Shown here in pieces: positions 1-8,771 of a stretch of DNA of 40,286 bases. Each line of letters opens with the position of its first letter. The first letter of the stretch is position 1. A program made the translations under genes and the position numbers. The stretch covers positions 1-40,286 of the forward strand of contig LJZT01000034.1 of assembly GCA_001314905.1 (NCBI GenBank), read 5' to 3'. Under the pieces are notes generated by a model. The model saw only the letters and a list, made by a program, of their open reading frames with translations. It did no database searches and was not told where the DNA came from. The DNA is from Phormidium sp. OSCR. Lineage in GTDB: Bacteria > Cyanobacteriota > Cyanobacteriia > Cyanobacteriales > Geitlerinemataceae.

Positions 1-63
1 GATAAGCACAAATCCTGTATTCTTTTTTGTGGGTTGCCATTCATCTCACCGCCAAATCAAAGA

Positions 64-840
64 TTATGGCGGGAGCCTTCTTGCAACATTGAGGTAACCA
101 TGTAACCAATCAAACACATCAGCAATATCACTGACACAGTCCCCAGTCGGCATGGCTGGCCGTTGCACCATAATGATGGGAAGCTGCAACTCTCGGGCCG
201 CGACAATCTTGGCGTAGGTCCCATCACCGCCGCTATTCTTACTGAGGATAGCCCCAATCTGATAATCCTGCAAAAGCGTCCGCTCCGCATCGAGGGAAAA
301 CGGCCCTCGCGCCAACAGAATCTCCCCAGGAGGACGCGGACAATCCGCCGCTGGCGGATCAATCATACGCATCAGGAACCACACCTGTCGCACCTGAGCA
401 AAACGGGCCAACTCTTGACGACCAATCGTTAAAAAGACTCGCCGGGCCACCTCCCGAACCCGCTCAGCCGCCTCAGCATAACTCGACACCTCCAACCAGC
501 GATCGCCCGGCTGGGGCGACCATGGAGGACGAGTCAGCCGTAAATGGGGAATCCCCGCCTCCTCGGCTGCTTGGGCCGCATTCTGAGAAATTTGGGCCGC
601 AAAGGGATGAGTCGCATCGACCAGCGCCTCGATCTGTTGCGCCCTTAGATACTCCCGCAATCCCTCAACGCCACCAAACCCGCCGATACGGGTCGTTTCA
701 ATGGGAATATCCGGCTGGCGAGTGCGGCCGGCTAGAGAGGCGATCGCCTCAATATCGGGTCGTTGCGAGGCTTGGCGAGCCAGTTTTCGCCCCTCCCCAG
801 TTCCGACTAAAATTAAAACCCGTTTACGCAACCTCATCAT
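64..840 (-). CDS. cobK: Precorrin-6A reductase (CobK/CbiJ family)
   Basis: This enzyme reduces precorrin-6A (or the cobalt form) with NADPH in the corrin-ring stage of cobalamin synthesis, in the cytoplasm. The N-terminus has a nucleotide-binding start, ILVGTGEGRKLA, and further in there is the family signature LVDATHPFAAQIS. The C-terminal half carries ILSKNSGGDGTYAK, typical of the family. The frame stays open up to 888, but I start at the ATG at 838-840 (MMRLRKRVLIL) because homologues begin just before the hydrophobic first strand; the upstream 16 codons look non-coding. Length about 258 residues is normal. It is divergent from scpA with an 87-base gap. No other cobalamin gene is in the window, and no cobalamin riboswitch is visible. 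Confidence 0.9.
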   Translation of the reverse strand: MMRLRKRVLILVGTGEGRKLARQASQRPDIEAIASLAGRTRQPDIPIETTRIGGFGGVEGLREYLRAQQIEALVDATHPFAAQISQNAAQAAEEAGIPHLRLTRPPWSPQPGDRWLEVSSYAEAAERVREVARRVFLTIGRQELARFAQVRQVWFLMRMIDPPAADCPRPPGEILLARGPFSLDAERTLLQDYQIGAILSKNSGGDGTYAKIVAARELQLPIIMVQRPAMPTGDCVSDIADVFDWLHGYLNVARRLPP

Positions 841-927
841 TCCGTATCCATCCGTACCTATCAATATCCATCCGTAAAGGGAAAACACCAGTCCTGGTTC
901 ATTTCATTATTCAACTTCCGATCGCCT

Positions 928-1725
928 GTGACTACATCGCTTGCTCAAGACGCTATTGAACTACTCCTCGATTTGGCCGAACGAGGAGAGATTGATCCCT
1001 GGGATGTTCAGGTGATTGAGGTCATCGATCGCCACCTGAGTCAATTAGCCCCGAGTCTCTCGCCGGGTGGGATTCCCTACGAAGCCGATTTATCCCGCTC
1101 AGGACAAGCCTTTCTCTATGCGTCGATGCTATTACTCCTCAAAGCCGATACCCTCGTTCGCGCCCCCCTCGACGAAGATCCCGAAGAATTCGTCGAAGCG
1201 TTCTGGCCCGTTGACGGAGATGGACAACAATTATCCCTTCCCTTCCGCCTCGAAACCCAACTGCAACGACGGGCCGTTGCGCCCCCCTTACAAAGCCGGC
1301 CCGTCAGCCTCGGCGAGATGATTGCTCAACTCGAAACCATCGCCCAACAATTTGAAGATAACCCCCAAGAAGGGCGATCGCGCCGCCGCCGTAAAAGCAC
1401 AAAACGTGAAACCGCCGCCGAAATCGGCCAACTCGCCCATGAAGAAAACCTCACCGAAACCGCCGAGGAGATCGAAACCTTCCTCCTCCAGCACTGGGAG
1501 GCGATCGCAGCGGGGAAACCCTGGGTGAGTTTTGAGCGCCTCCTGGAGTGCTGGAGTCGTCCGAGCCAGAACCAACAAAGCCTCGCCGAACGTCAAGTAG
1601 CGGTCTTCTGGGCCTTGCTGCTATTGGCCTCTCAGTCTAAAGTGGAACTTTTCCAAGAGCAGTTCTATCGAGATATCCAGATTAAATTAACTCCAGAGTC
1701 GCCGATCGCACCGGAAACCGCCTAA
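928..1725 (+). CDS. scpA: Segregation and condensation protein A (ScpA)
   Basis: ScpA is the kleisin subunit that bridges SMC heads with ScpB in chromosome condensation and segregation. The protein is 265 residues and starts with GTG. The N-terminal block AIELLLDLAERGEIDPWDVQVIEVID contains the conserved DPWDV element of the SMC-neck binding helix, written here from residue 10 or so. The middle is rich in Arg/Lys (residues about 148-160) and is likely a flexible linker; the C-terminal 80 residues form the winged-helix part. Cyanobacterial ScpA proteins lack the first strand found in Bacillus, so the short N-terminus is expected. No scpB or smc is adjacent. Identification rests on the N-terminal motif and length. 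Confidence 0.88.
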   Translation: MTTSLAQDAIELLLDLAERGEIDPWDVQVIEVIDRHLSQLAPSLSPGGIPYEADLSRSGQAFLYASMLLLLKADTLVRAPLDEDPEEFVEAFWPVDGDGQQLSLPFRLETQLQRRAVAPPLQSRPVSLGEMIAQLETIAQQFEDNPQEGRSRRRRKSTKRETAAEIGQLAHEENLTETAEEIETFLLQHWEAIAAGKPWVSFERLLECWSRPSQNQQSLAERQVAVFWALLLLASQSKVELFQEQFYRDIQIKLTPESPIAPETA

Positions 1726-1868
1726 CTCAATGCGATCGTTCGCCGCAAGAATGCCTCAACTTGGTTTTGTCCTCGGCGATCGTGTCGTATAGTGAGAAAG
1801 AAATCGGCATCCGCATCGGCAGATCCAGCAAACTAGCCAGTTGACCAAGGGTTGGAACAGAAAAATTC

Positions 1869-3062
1869 ATGAAAGCGATGATTCTAGCGGCGGGAAAAGG
1901 TACCCGCGTGCGCCCGATTACCTACACCATTCCCAAACCCATGATTCCCATCCTGCAAAAGCCAGTGATGGAATTTCTCGTGGATCTGCTGCGTCAGAAC
2001 GGCTTTGACCAGATTATGGTCAATGTTAGCCACCTGGCCAACGAAATTGAAAACTACTTTCGCGATGGCCAGCGGTTCGGAGTCCAGATTGGCTATTCCT
2101 TTGAAGGCAAAATTACCGCCGATGGCGAACTCATCGGCAAAGCCCTCGGTTCGGCGGGCGGGATGAAGCGGATTCAGGACTTCTATCCCTTCTTTGATGA
2201 TACGTTCGTTGTCCTCTGTGGGGATGCCCTGATTGACCTCGACATCAGTGAAGCCGTCGCCTGGCATCGTAAGAAGGGAGCTGTGGCGACGGTGATTCTC
2301 AAGCCGGTGGCGAAGGAAGAAGTGTCGAGTTATGGCGTTGTCGTCACTGACGATGACGGCCGAATTAAAGCCTTCCAAGAAAAACCTGGGGTTGATGAAG
2401 CCCTCAGCAATAACATCAATACCGGAATTTATATCTTTGAGCCGGAGGTGTTCGACTATATCCCCTCGGCGACGGAATTTGATATTGGTGGGGATTTGTT
2501 CCCCAAACTCGTGGAAATGGGCGCTCCCTTCTACGGCTTGAGCATGGATTTCCAATGGGTTGACATTGGACGTGTCCCCGATTATTGGCAAGCCATTCGG
2601 ACTGTGTTGCGTGGCGAAGTCCGTAATGTCGATATTCCTGGACGAGAGGTGGCTCCGGGTATCTATACGGGCCTGAATGTGGTGGTGAACTGGGATAAAG
2701 TCGATATCCAAGGGCCAGTCTATATTGGCTCGATGACGCGCATTGAAGATGGGGTCAAAATTATTGGTCCGACGGCCATCGGCTCAAGTTGTCGCATCGG
2801 GGCCAATGCCACGGTAGATAATACGGTGATTTTTGATTACTCTCGCCTCGGCCGAGGCATTCGCTTAGTCGATAAACTGGTCTTTGGACGCTACTGTGTC
2901 GATCGCCTCGGCAATACGATTGATGTCCAGGCGGCAGCCCTCGATTGGCTGATTACAGACGCTCGTCAAGATCCTCCCTCCCGCGTTCCTCGGGAACATC
3001 AGGCGATCGCCGAACTCTTGGGTGGCGATGGCAATGCGCTCATTTCTAATGACGATGATTGA
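1869..3062 (+). CDS. NDP-sugar nucleotidyltransferase (mannose-1-phosphate guanylyltransferase-like)
   Basis: The N-terminal domain (about 1-235) is a nucleotidyltransferase that activates a sugar phosphate with NTP. It opens with LAAGKGTRVRPIT followed by IPKPMIPI, the nucleotide-binding loop and catalytic Lys region. LCGDALIDLDI supplies the metal-binding Asp and FQEKP the usual sugar-pocket segment. The C-terminal part (about 250-365) has hexapeptide-type left-handed beta-helix repeats (IGSMTRIEDGVKIIGPTAIG). Length 397 fits bacterial homologues annotated as NDP-sugar synthases or GDP-mannose pyrophosphorylase-like; the real sugar cannot be told from sequence. A short tandem duplication covers its stop codon (3058-3088). 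It is likely to feed cell-surface glycan synthesis. Confidence 0.88.
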   Translation: MKAMILAAGKGTRVRPITYTIPKPMIPILQKPVMEFLVDLLRQNGFDQIMVNVSHLANEIENYFRDGQRFGVQIGYSFEGKITADGELIGKALGSAGGMKRIQDFYPFFDDTFVVLCGDALIDLDISEAVAWHRKKGAVATVILKPVAKEEVSSYGVVVTDDDGRIKAFQEKPGVDEALSNNINTGIYIFEPEVFDYIPSATEFDIGGDLFPKLVEMGAPFYGLSMDFQWVDIGRVPDYWQAIRTVLRGEVRNVDIPGREVAPGIYTGLNVVVNWDKVDIQGPVYIGSMTRIEDGVKIIGPTAIGSSCRIGANATVDNTVIFDYSRLGRGIRLVDKLVFGRYCVDRLGNTIDVQAAALDWLITDARQDPPSRVPREHQAIAELLGGDGNALISNDDD

Positions 3063-3088
3063 TAGGCGCAATTGATAGGCTCAATTGA
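3058..3088. repeat. 13-bp tandem duplication over the nucleotidyltransferase stop
   Basis: ATTGATAGGCGCA (3058-3070), ATTGATAGGCTCA (3071-3083) and a partial ATTGA follow in tandem. The first unit contains the stop codon TGA (3060-3062). Confidence 0.8.
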
Positions 3089-3194
3089 ATGGGCGCGATC
3101 GCCATTGATGATTGCTCTTGATTGTCAAAATACGATTGTCAAGAGACAAATTACCCCGTTGACTCGACCAATACCGACTCCTTAGAGGCTTCCC

Positions 3195-5135
3195 ATGACT
3201 TCCTCCCTAAAGCAAAAAGCAGCCTATGGTGCTTGGAAATCCCCCATTACTGCTGATTTGATTGTTTCTGAAAGCATTGGCTTAGGAGGCATTGCCTCAG
3301 ATGGAGACAGCCTCTACTGGCTCGAACGTCGTCCCTCGGAAGGAGGACGCAATGTGTTAGTCCGTCGTCATTCTGATGGCGGGGTTGAGGATGTCACCCC
3401 TGCGGGATATAACGTTCGCAATCGGGTTCATGAATATGGCGGTGCAGCCTTCACGGTGGCCGATGGCAGGGTCTATTTTTCCAATTTTGCCGATGGACGA
3501 TTGTATCGACAAAACCTCCAAAACCTCGGCGGCGAACCCGAAGCCATAACCCCTGAGGCTGAGGTACGCTATGCGGATTTTCGCGTCGATGGGACGCGAT
3601 CGCGGCTGATTGGAGTCCGTGAAGATCATCGCGGTGAGGGAGAAGCTAAAAATGAGATTGTCGCTGTTGGCTTTGATGGAACGGTGGAGGTGTTGGTGTC
3701 GGGAAGCGATTTCTACGCCTCCCCCCGCCTCAGTCCCGATGGGCAAACCCTCGCCTGGCTGAGTTGGAATCATCCTAATCTCCCCTGGGATGGTACGGAA
3801 CTCTGGACCGCGCAGGTAACCGATTCAGGACGCTTGAGCGCACCGAAGAAGATTACCGGGGGAACGGCAGAATCGGTGTTTGGCCCTCAATGGTCTCCTG
3901 ATGGGGTGCTATATTTTGTCAGCGATCGCGCCAGTTGGTGGAATCTCTACCGCCAGGGAGACGAGGGTGTTGAACCTCTATTTCCTCTCAATGCCGAGTT
4001 TGCTACGCCTCAATGGGTGTTTGGGATGTCCACCTATACGTTCCTGAGCGCGGAACGCTTGGTTTGCACCTATACCCAGCGAGGATTATGGCAGTTAGCC
4101 ACCCTCAATCCGAAAAGCCGCCGTTTGCAAAATCTCGAAACCCCCTACAGCCAAATTTCCTCTCTAACCGCTCACGGCCATCGCTTAGCCTTTTTAGGGG
4201 CCTCCGCTACCGAGTCGAGTGCGTTCTTGCTGATGGATCTCGATGAGGGAGAAGTCGAGGTGTTACGGCGATCGACGACCCTAAAGATTGACCCGGGCTA
4301 TCTCTCCCAACCACAGCCGATTGAGTTCCCCACCGGTGACGGGGCGACGGCCTATGGCTTCTTCTATCCCCCCAAAAACCGCGATTATGACCCCTTAGAG
4401 GGCGAGAAACCGCCGTTACTGGTCAAAAGTCATGGCGGCCCTACCGCAGCCGCGTCGAGCGCCTTACGGTTGTCGGTTCAGTATTGGACCAGTCGCGGCT
4501 TTGCCTTTTTGGATGTGAATTATCGCGGCAGTACCGGCTTTGGCCGGGAGTATCGCCAGGCGTTAGATGGCCAATGGGGTATCGCTGATGTAGAGGATTG
4601 CGCCAATGGGGCGGAGTTTTTAGCGCAACAGGGTTGGGTCGATGGCGATCGCCTCGCCATTACCGGTAGTAGCGCTGGAGGCTATACGACCCTAGCGGCG
4701 TTAACCTTCCGGGATACTTTCAAAGCCGGGGCCAGTTACTACGGAATTAGTGATCTCGAAGCCCTGGCCACGGATACTCATAAGTTTGAGTCTCGCTATT
4801 TAGACCGTCTCGTCGGTCCCTATCCCGAGGACAAAGAACGCTACATGGCGCGATCGCCGATTCATTTTGCCGATCGCCTCTCCTGTCCCGTGGTCTTCTT
4901 CCAAGGACTTGAGGACAAAGTGGTTCCCCCCAATCAAGCCGAACGTATGGTTGACGCTCTGCGGGAGAACGGCCTACCGGTGGCCTATGTTCCCTTTGAG
5001 GGAGAGTCTCACGGATTTCGTCAGGCGGCTAATATTAAACGGGCCTTAGAAGCGGAGTTTTATTTCTATTCCCGTGTCTTTGGCTATGAACCGGCCGAGG
5101 CGATCGAACCCCTAGACATTGAAAATATGGACTGA
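3195..5135 (+). CDS. S9 family (prolyl oligopeptidase-type) peptidase
   Basis: A 646-residue serine peptidase or acylaminoacyl-peptidase-like enzyme. The N-terminal part (about 1-370) has beta-propeller-like repeats, for example [23 protein letters not shown]-type blades. The C-terminal alpha/beta hydrolase domain holds the whole catalytic triad: Ser493 in TGSSAGGY, Asp574 in GLEDKVVPP, and His606 in GESHGFR. An HGGP oxyanion segment precedes it ([12 protein letters not shown]). There is no signal peptide, so it is probably cytoplasmic. It stands alone, with about 130 bases upstream and a hairpin downstream where it meets the cyanoexosortase gene. The substrate is unknown; family members cut short peptides. 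All key residues are present, so it should be active. Confidence 0.93.
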   Translation: MTSSLKQKAAYGAWKSPITADLIVSESIGLGGIASDGDSLYWLERRPSEGGRNVLVRRHSDGGVEDVTPAGYNVRNRVHEYGGAAFTVADGRVYFSNFADGRLYRQNLQNLGGEPEAITPEAEVRYADFRVDGTRSRLIGVREDHRGEGEAKNEIVAVGFDGTVEVLVSGSDFYASPRLSPDGQTLAWLSWNHPNLPWDGTELWTAQVTDSGRLSAPKKITGGTAESVFGPQWSPDGVLYFVSDRASWWNLYRQGDEGVEPLFPLNAEFATPQWVFGMSTYTFLSAERLVCTYTQRGLWQLATLNPKSRRLQNLETPYSQISSLTAHGHRLAFLGASATESSAFLLMDLDEGEVEVLRRSTTLKIDPGYLSQPQPIEFPTGDGATAYGFFYPPKNRDYDPLEGEKPPLLVKSHGGPTAAASSALRLSVQYWTSRGFAFLDVNYRGSTGFGREYRQALDGQWGIADVEDCANGAEFLAQQGWVDGDRLAITGSSAGGYTTLAALTFRDTFKAGASYYGISDLEALATDTHKFESRYLDRLVGPYPEDKERYMARSPIHFADRLSCPVVFFQGLEDKVVPPNQAERMVDALRENGLPVAYVPFEGESHGFRQAANIKRALEAEFYFYSRVFGYEPAEAIEPLDIENMD

Positions 5136-5174
5136 ATGCAGGCTATCCCACACCTGGCCTGCATCTGGCCAGAT
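5136..5174. terminator. Hairpin between convergent genes (S9 peptidase / cyanoexosortase)
   Basis: An 8-bp perfect stem, ATGCAGGC at 5136-5143 with GCCTGCAT at 5157-5164, begins right at the stop of the peptidase gene. It overlaps a second palindrome, ATCTGGCCAGAT, at 5163-5174. There is no T-run, so this is a weak or factor-dependent terminator candidate for the two converging genes. Confidence 0.4.
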
Positions 5175-5189
5175 GAGGATAAACCTGAG

Positions 5190-6083
5190 TTAAACCGATT
5201 CCGTCGTCCCCGTTCCCGAGAGGGCGTCCCGGAGTTTTTCTAACGCAATGAGAGTCGGCACTAACGCCAATAACATCAACGCTGACACCATATCGCCTCC
5301 CCAACCTTCGTGAAGCCAGTGAAATAGATTATCATAGCCCTGACCATGAAAGAGGGTTAGAAAGGTGTTGCGTAAAATGTTAGTGACAACACTAATAATA
5401 ACCCCACAGAAGAGAAAGACAACCACCGTTTTACGGGATTTAAATGCCCCAGTCCAATAGAGTAACATCAACGCCACATACAAGGTCGTAAACAGCATCT
5501 TAAACCCGGCACAGTGCGGGGCAACTTCCACAATGCGTCCCCCCACATAAATGAAAATTTCTTGAACGTTAACATCAAATCCCCATTGCGTTAAAATAAA
5601 TCCCGCTGTCCCAGCAATAAAGCTTTGTAAGGGATAGGAAAATGGGGCAATTAAATAGGGAATATCGGTGGGAGTGGCTAACAAAACCAAAAACCAAGGA
5701 ATACTAAAAATTTTCATCCCCGGAACGCCTTTAAGACCAAAACAAAGTCCCGACAAGGTAATGGGTAAAGAGAGATTGACTAAATCAGGGACACCACTCA
5801 GATAAAACACGGCAGCTAACCCGAGTAACACCGCACCAAAAGGATTAAAGCGATCGGGAAGTTCTTGCCATTTGTGACGTTTTTCCCAAACAATATAGGC
5901 GGCAAACGGTAAACCAATTACGCCATGACTGTAGTATTCATGCTCTAGGCTAATACTTTTATTGAGCCAGCCATCATACCAATAGACAATCAAAGGGAGA
6001 TACAAAACTGCCAGCAAAACCGCCACCAGAATTTCGGTGGAATGTCGTTGTAGAGTGGATTTGAGTGGGGCTTGTAGGGTCAT
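5190..6083 (-). CDS. Cyanoexosortase (exosortase/archaeosortase family transpeptidase)
   Basis: A 297-residue polytopic membrane enzyme with about eight hydrophobic segments. Exosortases recognise C-terminal sorting signals (PEP-CTERM type) of secreted proteins, cut them and probably attach them to a surface carrier. The catalytic set is visible: Cys191 in APHCAGFK, Arg238 in NILRNTF, and His258 in HWLHEGWGG (His255 nearby). The early block HEYYSHGVIGLP matches the conserved YSHG of the family. It resembles the cyanobacterial branch (cyanoexosortase A-like), but I cannot fix the subtype. No sorting-signal protein and no small exosortase partner gene is seen in the window. Downstream on the same strand side lie an aminotransferase and an SGNH hydrolase, which suits a link to surface polysaccharide. 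Confidence 0.88.
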   Translation of the reverse strand: MTLQAPLKSTLQRHSTEILVAVLLAVLYLPLIVYWYDGWLNKSISLEHEYYSHGVIGLPFAAYIVWEKRHKWQELPDRFNPFGAVLLGLAAVFYLSGVPDLVNLSLPITLSGLCFGLKGVPGMKIFSIPWFLVLLATPTDIPYLIAPFSYPLQSFIAGTAGFILTQWGFDVNVQEIFIYVGGRIVEVAPHCAGFKMLFTTLYVALMLLYWTGAFKSRKTVVVFLFCGVIISVVTNILRNTFLTLFHGQGYDNLFHWLHEGWGGDMVSALMLLALVPTLIALEKLRDALSGTGTTESV

Positions 6084-6141
6084 GTCTTTAGCAAATACAG
6101 GACGGATTAGAGGTTAAACTGAAGATGAAATCAAGATGAAA

Positions 6142-7359
6142 CTAAGATGAAGTCGAAAGATGGGCTTTAATGGCATACACAACGCGCTCAATCTCCTCGT
6201 CACTTAACCCTGGATACATGGGTAGAGAGAGGATATGTTCACTTAACTGTTCCGAGACGGGAAAATTACCTGCACTATACCCGAGGTTGCGATAGGCCGG
6301 TTGCAGGTGACAAGGAATGGGGTAGTGAATCCCCGTTTGAATCCCTTGTTCGGCTAAGGCTTGACTTAGGGTATTGCGATCACGAAGCGGGCGGGAACCG
6401 CCATCGCGAAGCGGGGGGGAATCGCCATCGCGAAGCGGGGGGGAACCGCCATCGCCGTGGGGACTGTTAACCTGAATCACATAGAGATGATAAACATGAC
6501 CGAGACCAGAGTCATTTCGCATTGGGACAACGCCTAACTCCTTGAGGGGAGTTAGGAGGCGATCATAGGTTTGGGCGGCGTGGTTTCGCTGTTGGTTCCA
6601 TTGCCCGAGATAGGGGAGTTTTACCTTCAGGACTGTTCCTTGCAACGTATCGAGGCGGCTGTTGGTTCCTCGGTAAACGTGAACGTACTTTTTAGGGGCA
6701 CCATAGTTGCGCAGCGATCGCACCCGTTCAGCCACATCAGAGTTGGCAGTAACAACCATTCCCCCATTTCCCACTGTACCCAGATTTTTACTGGGGTAGA
6801 AACTAAAGGCCGCCGCCATGCCAATTGAACCGGCGATTTCCCCATCTCGTTGTCCCAAATGCGCTTGGGCCGCATCTTCAAAGATAATCAGATTATGAAT
6901 CGCGGCAATCTCCCGTAGTTTTCGCGGCGACACCACCTGTCCGTACAGATGAACCGGTAGAATCGCGCGAGTTCGGGGGCTAATCGCCTCTTCGACGGCA
7001 TCGAGGTCCATCAGGGCCGTGTGGGGATCACAATCGACGAGAACTGGGGTAGCTTCAGCATGGAGAACACCAATCACCGTCGCAATAAAGGTGTTCGCCG
7101 GAACAATCACTTCATCCCCCTTACCGATACCACAGGCTTGTAATCCCAGGGCGATCGCATCGGTCCCACAGGCGACTCCTACAGCATGTTCAACGCCACA
7201 GGCTTGGGCAAAAGCAGCTTCAAAATCACGAACCGCCTGCCCCAAAATAAAGTCACCTCGTGCTAAGACTTGGGCGATGGCCGCATCAAGTTCCGTTTGA
7301 ATTGGCTGGTGAAGGGCGTGCAAATCGACGAAGGGAATTGGCTGGGGAACTGAGGTCAT
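6142..7359 (-). CDS. DegT/DnrJ/EryC1/StrS family sugar aminotransferase
   Basis: A PLP enzyme that transaminates nucleotide-linked keto-sugars, used for amino sugars of surface polysaccharides. PLP-binding residues are clear: Lys191 in FYPSKNLGT (Schiff base), EDAAQAHLG (Asp stacked on the PLP ring), and the N-terminal ACGTDAIALGL phosphate-binding segment. Near the C-terminus GIQTGIHYPIPCHLQPAY is a family hallmark. The 405 residues are about 30 more than usual. The excess is a low-complexity insert, roughly residues 296-326 (GDGGSPPLRD-like, repeated three times), produced by three 24-bp tandem repeats at 6383-6454. The insert falls in a surface loop before the final helix-strand unit, so the enzyme may still fold. 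The product sugar cannot be predicted. Confidence 0.92.
   Translation of the reverse strand: MTSVPQPIPFVDLHALHQPIQTELDAAIAQVLARGDFILGQAVRDFEAAFAQACGVEHAVGVACGTDAIALGLQACGIGKGDEVIVPANTFIATVIGVLHAEATPVLVDCDPHTALMDLDAVEEAISPRTRAILPVHLYGQVVSPRKLREIAAIHNLIIFEDAAQAHLGQRDGEIAGSIGMAAAFSFYPSKNLGTVGNGGMVVTANSDVAERVRSLRNYGAPKKYVHVYRGTNSRLDTLQGTVLKVKLPYLGQWNQQRNHAAQTYDRLLTPLKELGVVPMRNDSGLGHVYHLYVIQVNSPHGDGGSPPLRDGDSPPLRDGGSRPLRDRNTLSQALAEQGIQTGIHYPIPCHLQPAYRNLGYSAGNFPVSEQLSEHILSLPMYPGLSDEEIERVVYAIKAHLSTSS
6383..6454. repeat. Three tandem 24-bp repeats inside the aminotransferase gene
   Basis: Three consecutive 24-bp units (6383-6406, 6407-6430, 6431-6454), each starting CGAAGCGGG and ending CCATCG, differ at only one or two bases. 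As 24 is a multiple of three, the reading frame stays open and adds eight residues per unit to the protein on the minus strand. Confidence 0.95.
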
Positions 7360-7473
7360 GGCGGCAGTGGCTAGAATGAGGATTACAGGAGTGAGTTTGG
7401 TTATTCCACTGTAGCCCGGTTATTTTGGCGATCGCTCAGGGTTTAGAGAAACTTCATAGAATCTTTACAGTGG

Positions 7474-7518
7474 TCAAAATCGGGATAATCAAAATCGGGA
7501 TAGTCAAAATCGGGCTCA
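7474..7518. repeat. Three 15-bp direct repeats upstream of the aminotransferase gene
   Basis: Units TCAAAATCGGGATAA (7474-7488), TCAAAATCGGGATAG (7489-7503) and TCAAAATCGGGCTCA (7504-7518) follow without gaps in the 200-base region between the aminotransferase start and the end of the SGNH hydrolase gene. They could be a regulator-binding array or a simple slippage product. Confidence 0.85.
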
Positions 7519-7559
7519 CCGATTGCCGAACATCGACGTTTGATTCAAGCAACAGTCAA

Positions 7560-8510
7560 TCAACTGATCGTCCAGACCGGAATTTCATGTTTTCCCGAGA
7601 GTCTCAAGTAAAGTAATTCCGTCAAGATATGATTGCCCGATCCATTAAAATGAATGCTATCTCGATATAAACTCTCAGGATTTTTAAGACCATTAAAAAT
7701 GGGCAAAACATCAATATAAGTTGCCGAATACTCCTCAAGATACGCCTCAAGACGACGGCGAGCCTCCCATTCATAAGGTCGCGGTCCCGGCTCTCCCAAT
7801 TCTCGTTTTAAGGGCGTTAAGAAAATCATCAGTCGAACTTGTCGCGCCTCTAACTCAGCACAAATCTGGCCAATGGCCTCTATATTTTTCCCGACCACAT
7901 CTCCATCCTGCTCACGGATTTGGGCCAACTCAGGGATCTCAGCCGGAGGACGAAACCGATTAATCAGTTCCAACCAAGCCAGAGGGGGTCGTTTATCGGG
8001 ATAGTTGCGATCGCGTCCAACTACCACAGATGTCGGCTGACGAGAAAACAAATCATCGGTGTTGAGCAATAACACCACATCCGCCGCCGCGAAAATGCCA
8101 AACTTACGGAGATATTGCCATTGATTGCGCGGTCCCCAGGAGTTGGCCGACGCATTCAAGACCTCCACCGACCCCATCGCGTCCCCTAGACGCTCCTGCA
8201 ACTGAGCGGAAATGGTTTGAGAATCATCCGTCCACCAGCCCCCATTGGCAATGGAATCCCCCAACAGCAAGACGCGGTGAACGTTGGGGGCCGGTTCCGG
8301 GGTAATCTGTGGACCGCGCAAAGAAAACTCGTTGACACTAATGCGATTCCCGAAGCGGCGAGTCCGTTGATTTGGGGCCAGACGATAGCCGGTGGCCTCA
8401 TCCGCCACATACAGAACCGGGTTCCCAAAGCCGAAAAACCAACGCAGTCCTAACTCTGAGGCGATCGCCAGCAGAACCATCGAAACCATGAGAATTTGCA
8501 CAACTTTCAC
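7560..8510 (-). CDS. SGNH/GDSL-type hydrolase with N-terminal membrane anchor
   Basis: A probable secreted or membrane-anchored esterase/acyl-transfer-like protein of the SGNH hydrolase fold. Block I is LLGDSIANGGWW (nucleophile Ser in GDS), an oxyanion Asn lies in LLNTDDL or the earlier NASANSWGPRN, and block V is DSIHFNGSGN with the Asp-x-x-His pair. I start at the GTG at 8508-8510, giving VKVVQILMVSMVLLAIASELGLRW, a single N-terminal membrane segment followed by the extracytoplasmic domain, as is common in cyanobacterial relatives. The frame is open further to a GTG at 8733-8735, which would add 75 residues including another hydrophobic stretch, so the start is uncertain. Its position near sugar genes suggests a role in trimming or acylating surface glycan, but the substrate is unknown. 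Confidence 0.75.
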   Translation of the reverse strand: MKVVQILMVSMVLLAIASELGLRWFFGFGNPVLYVADEATGYRLAPNQRTRRFGNRISVNEFSLRGPQITPEPAPNVHRVLLLGDSIANGGWWTDDSQTISAQLQERLGDAMGSVEVLNASANSWGPRNQWQYLRKFGIFAAADVVLLLNTDDLFSRQPTSVVVGRDRNYPDKRPPLAWLELINRFRPPAEIPELAQIREQDGDVVGKNIEAIGQICAELEARQVRLMIFLTPLKRELGEPGPRPYEWEARRRLEAYLEEYSATYIDVLPIFNGLKNPESLYRDSIHFNGSGNHILTELLYLRLSGKHEIPVWTIS

Positions 8511-8771
8511 AATCGTTTTGGGGCGCTCAGGCTCCCATTCAGCATCGCTACACCCAGTATAGAGGGTCGCTTGTGCCAAAATCCCAGCCGCAAGAATCAA
8601 CCCGAGTCCGAGAACTGCAACGAACAAACGGTATAGTTGATCTGGGACAGGCTGGCAATCATGCCCCCTGTTCAATCGGCCCAACGCCTGGGACGATGAT
8701 TGACCATGGGCGGCATCGGACCCGCACTGGGTCACGTCTCCCGACCAACCAAGTCCGAGATTAGCAAAAAC

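Noticed and set aside
8511-8735. N-terminal extension of the SGNH hydrolase to the GTG at 8735
   Set aside because: The added residues have odd composition and leave only 36 bases to the divergent btpA; kept as an alternative start only.
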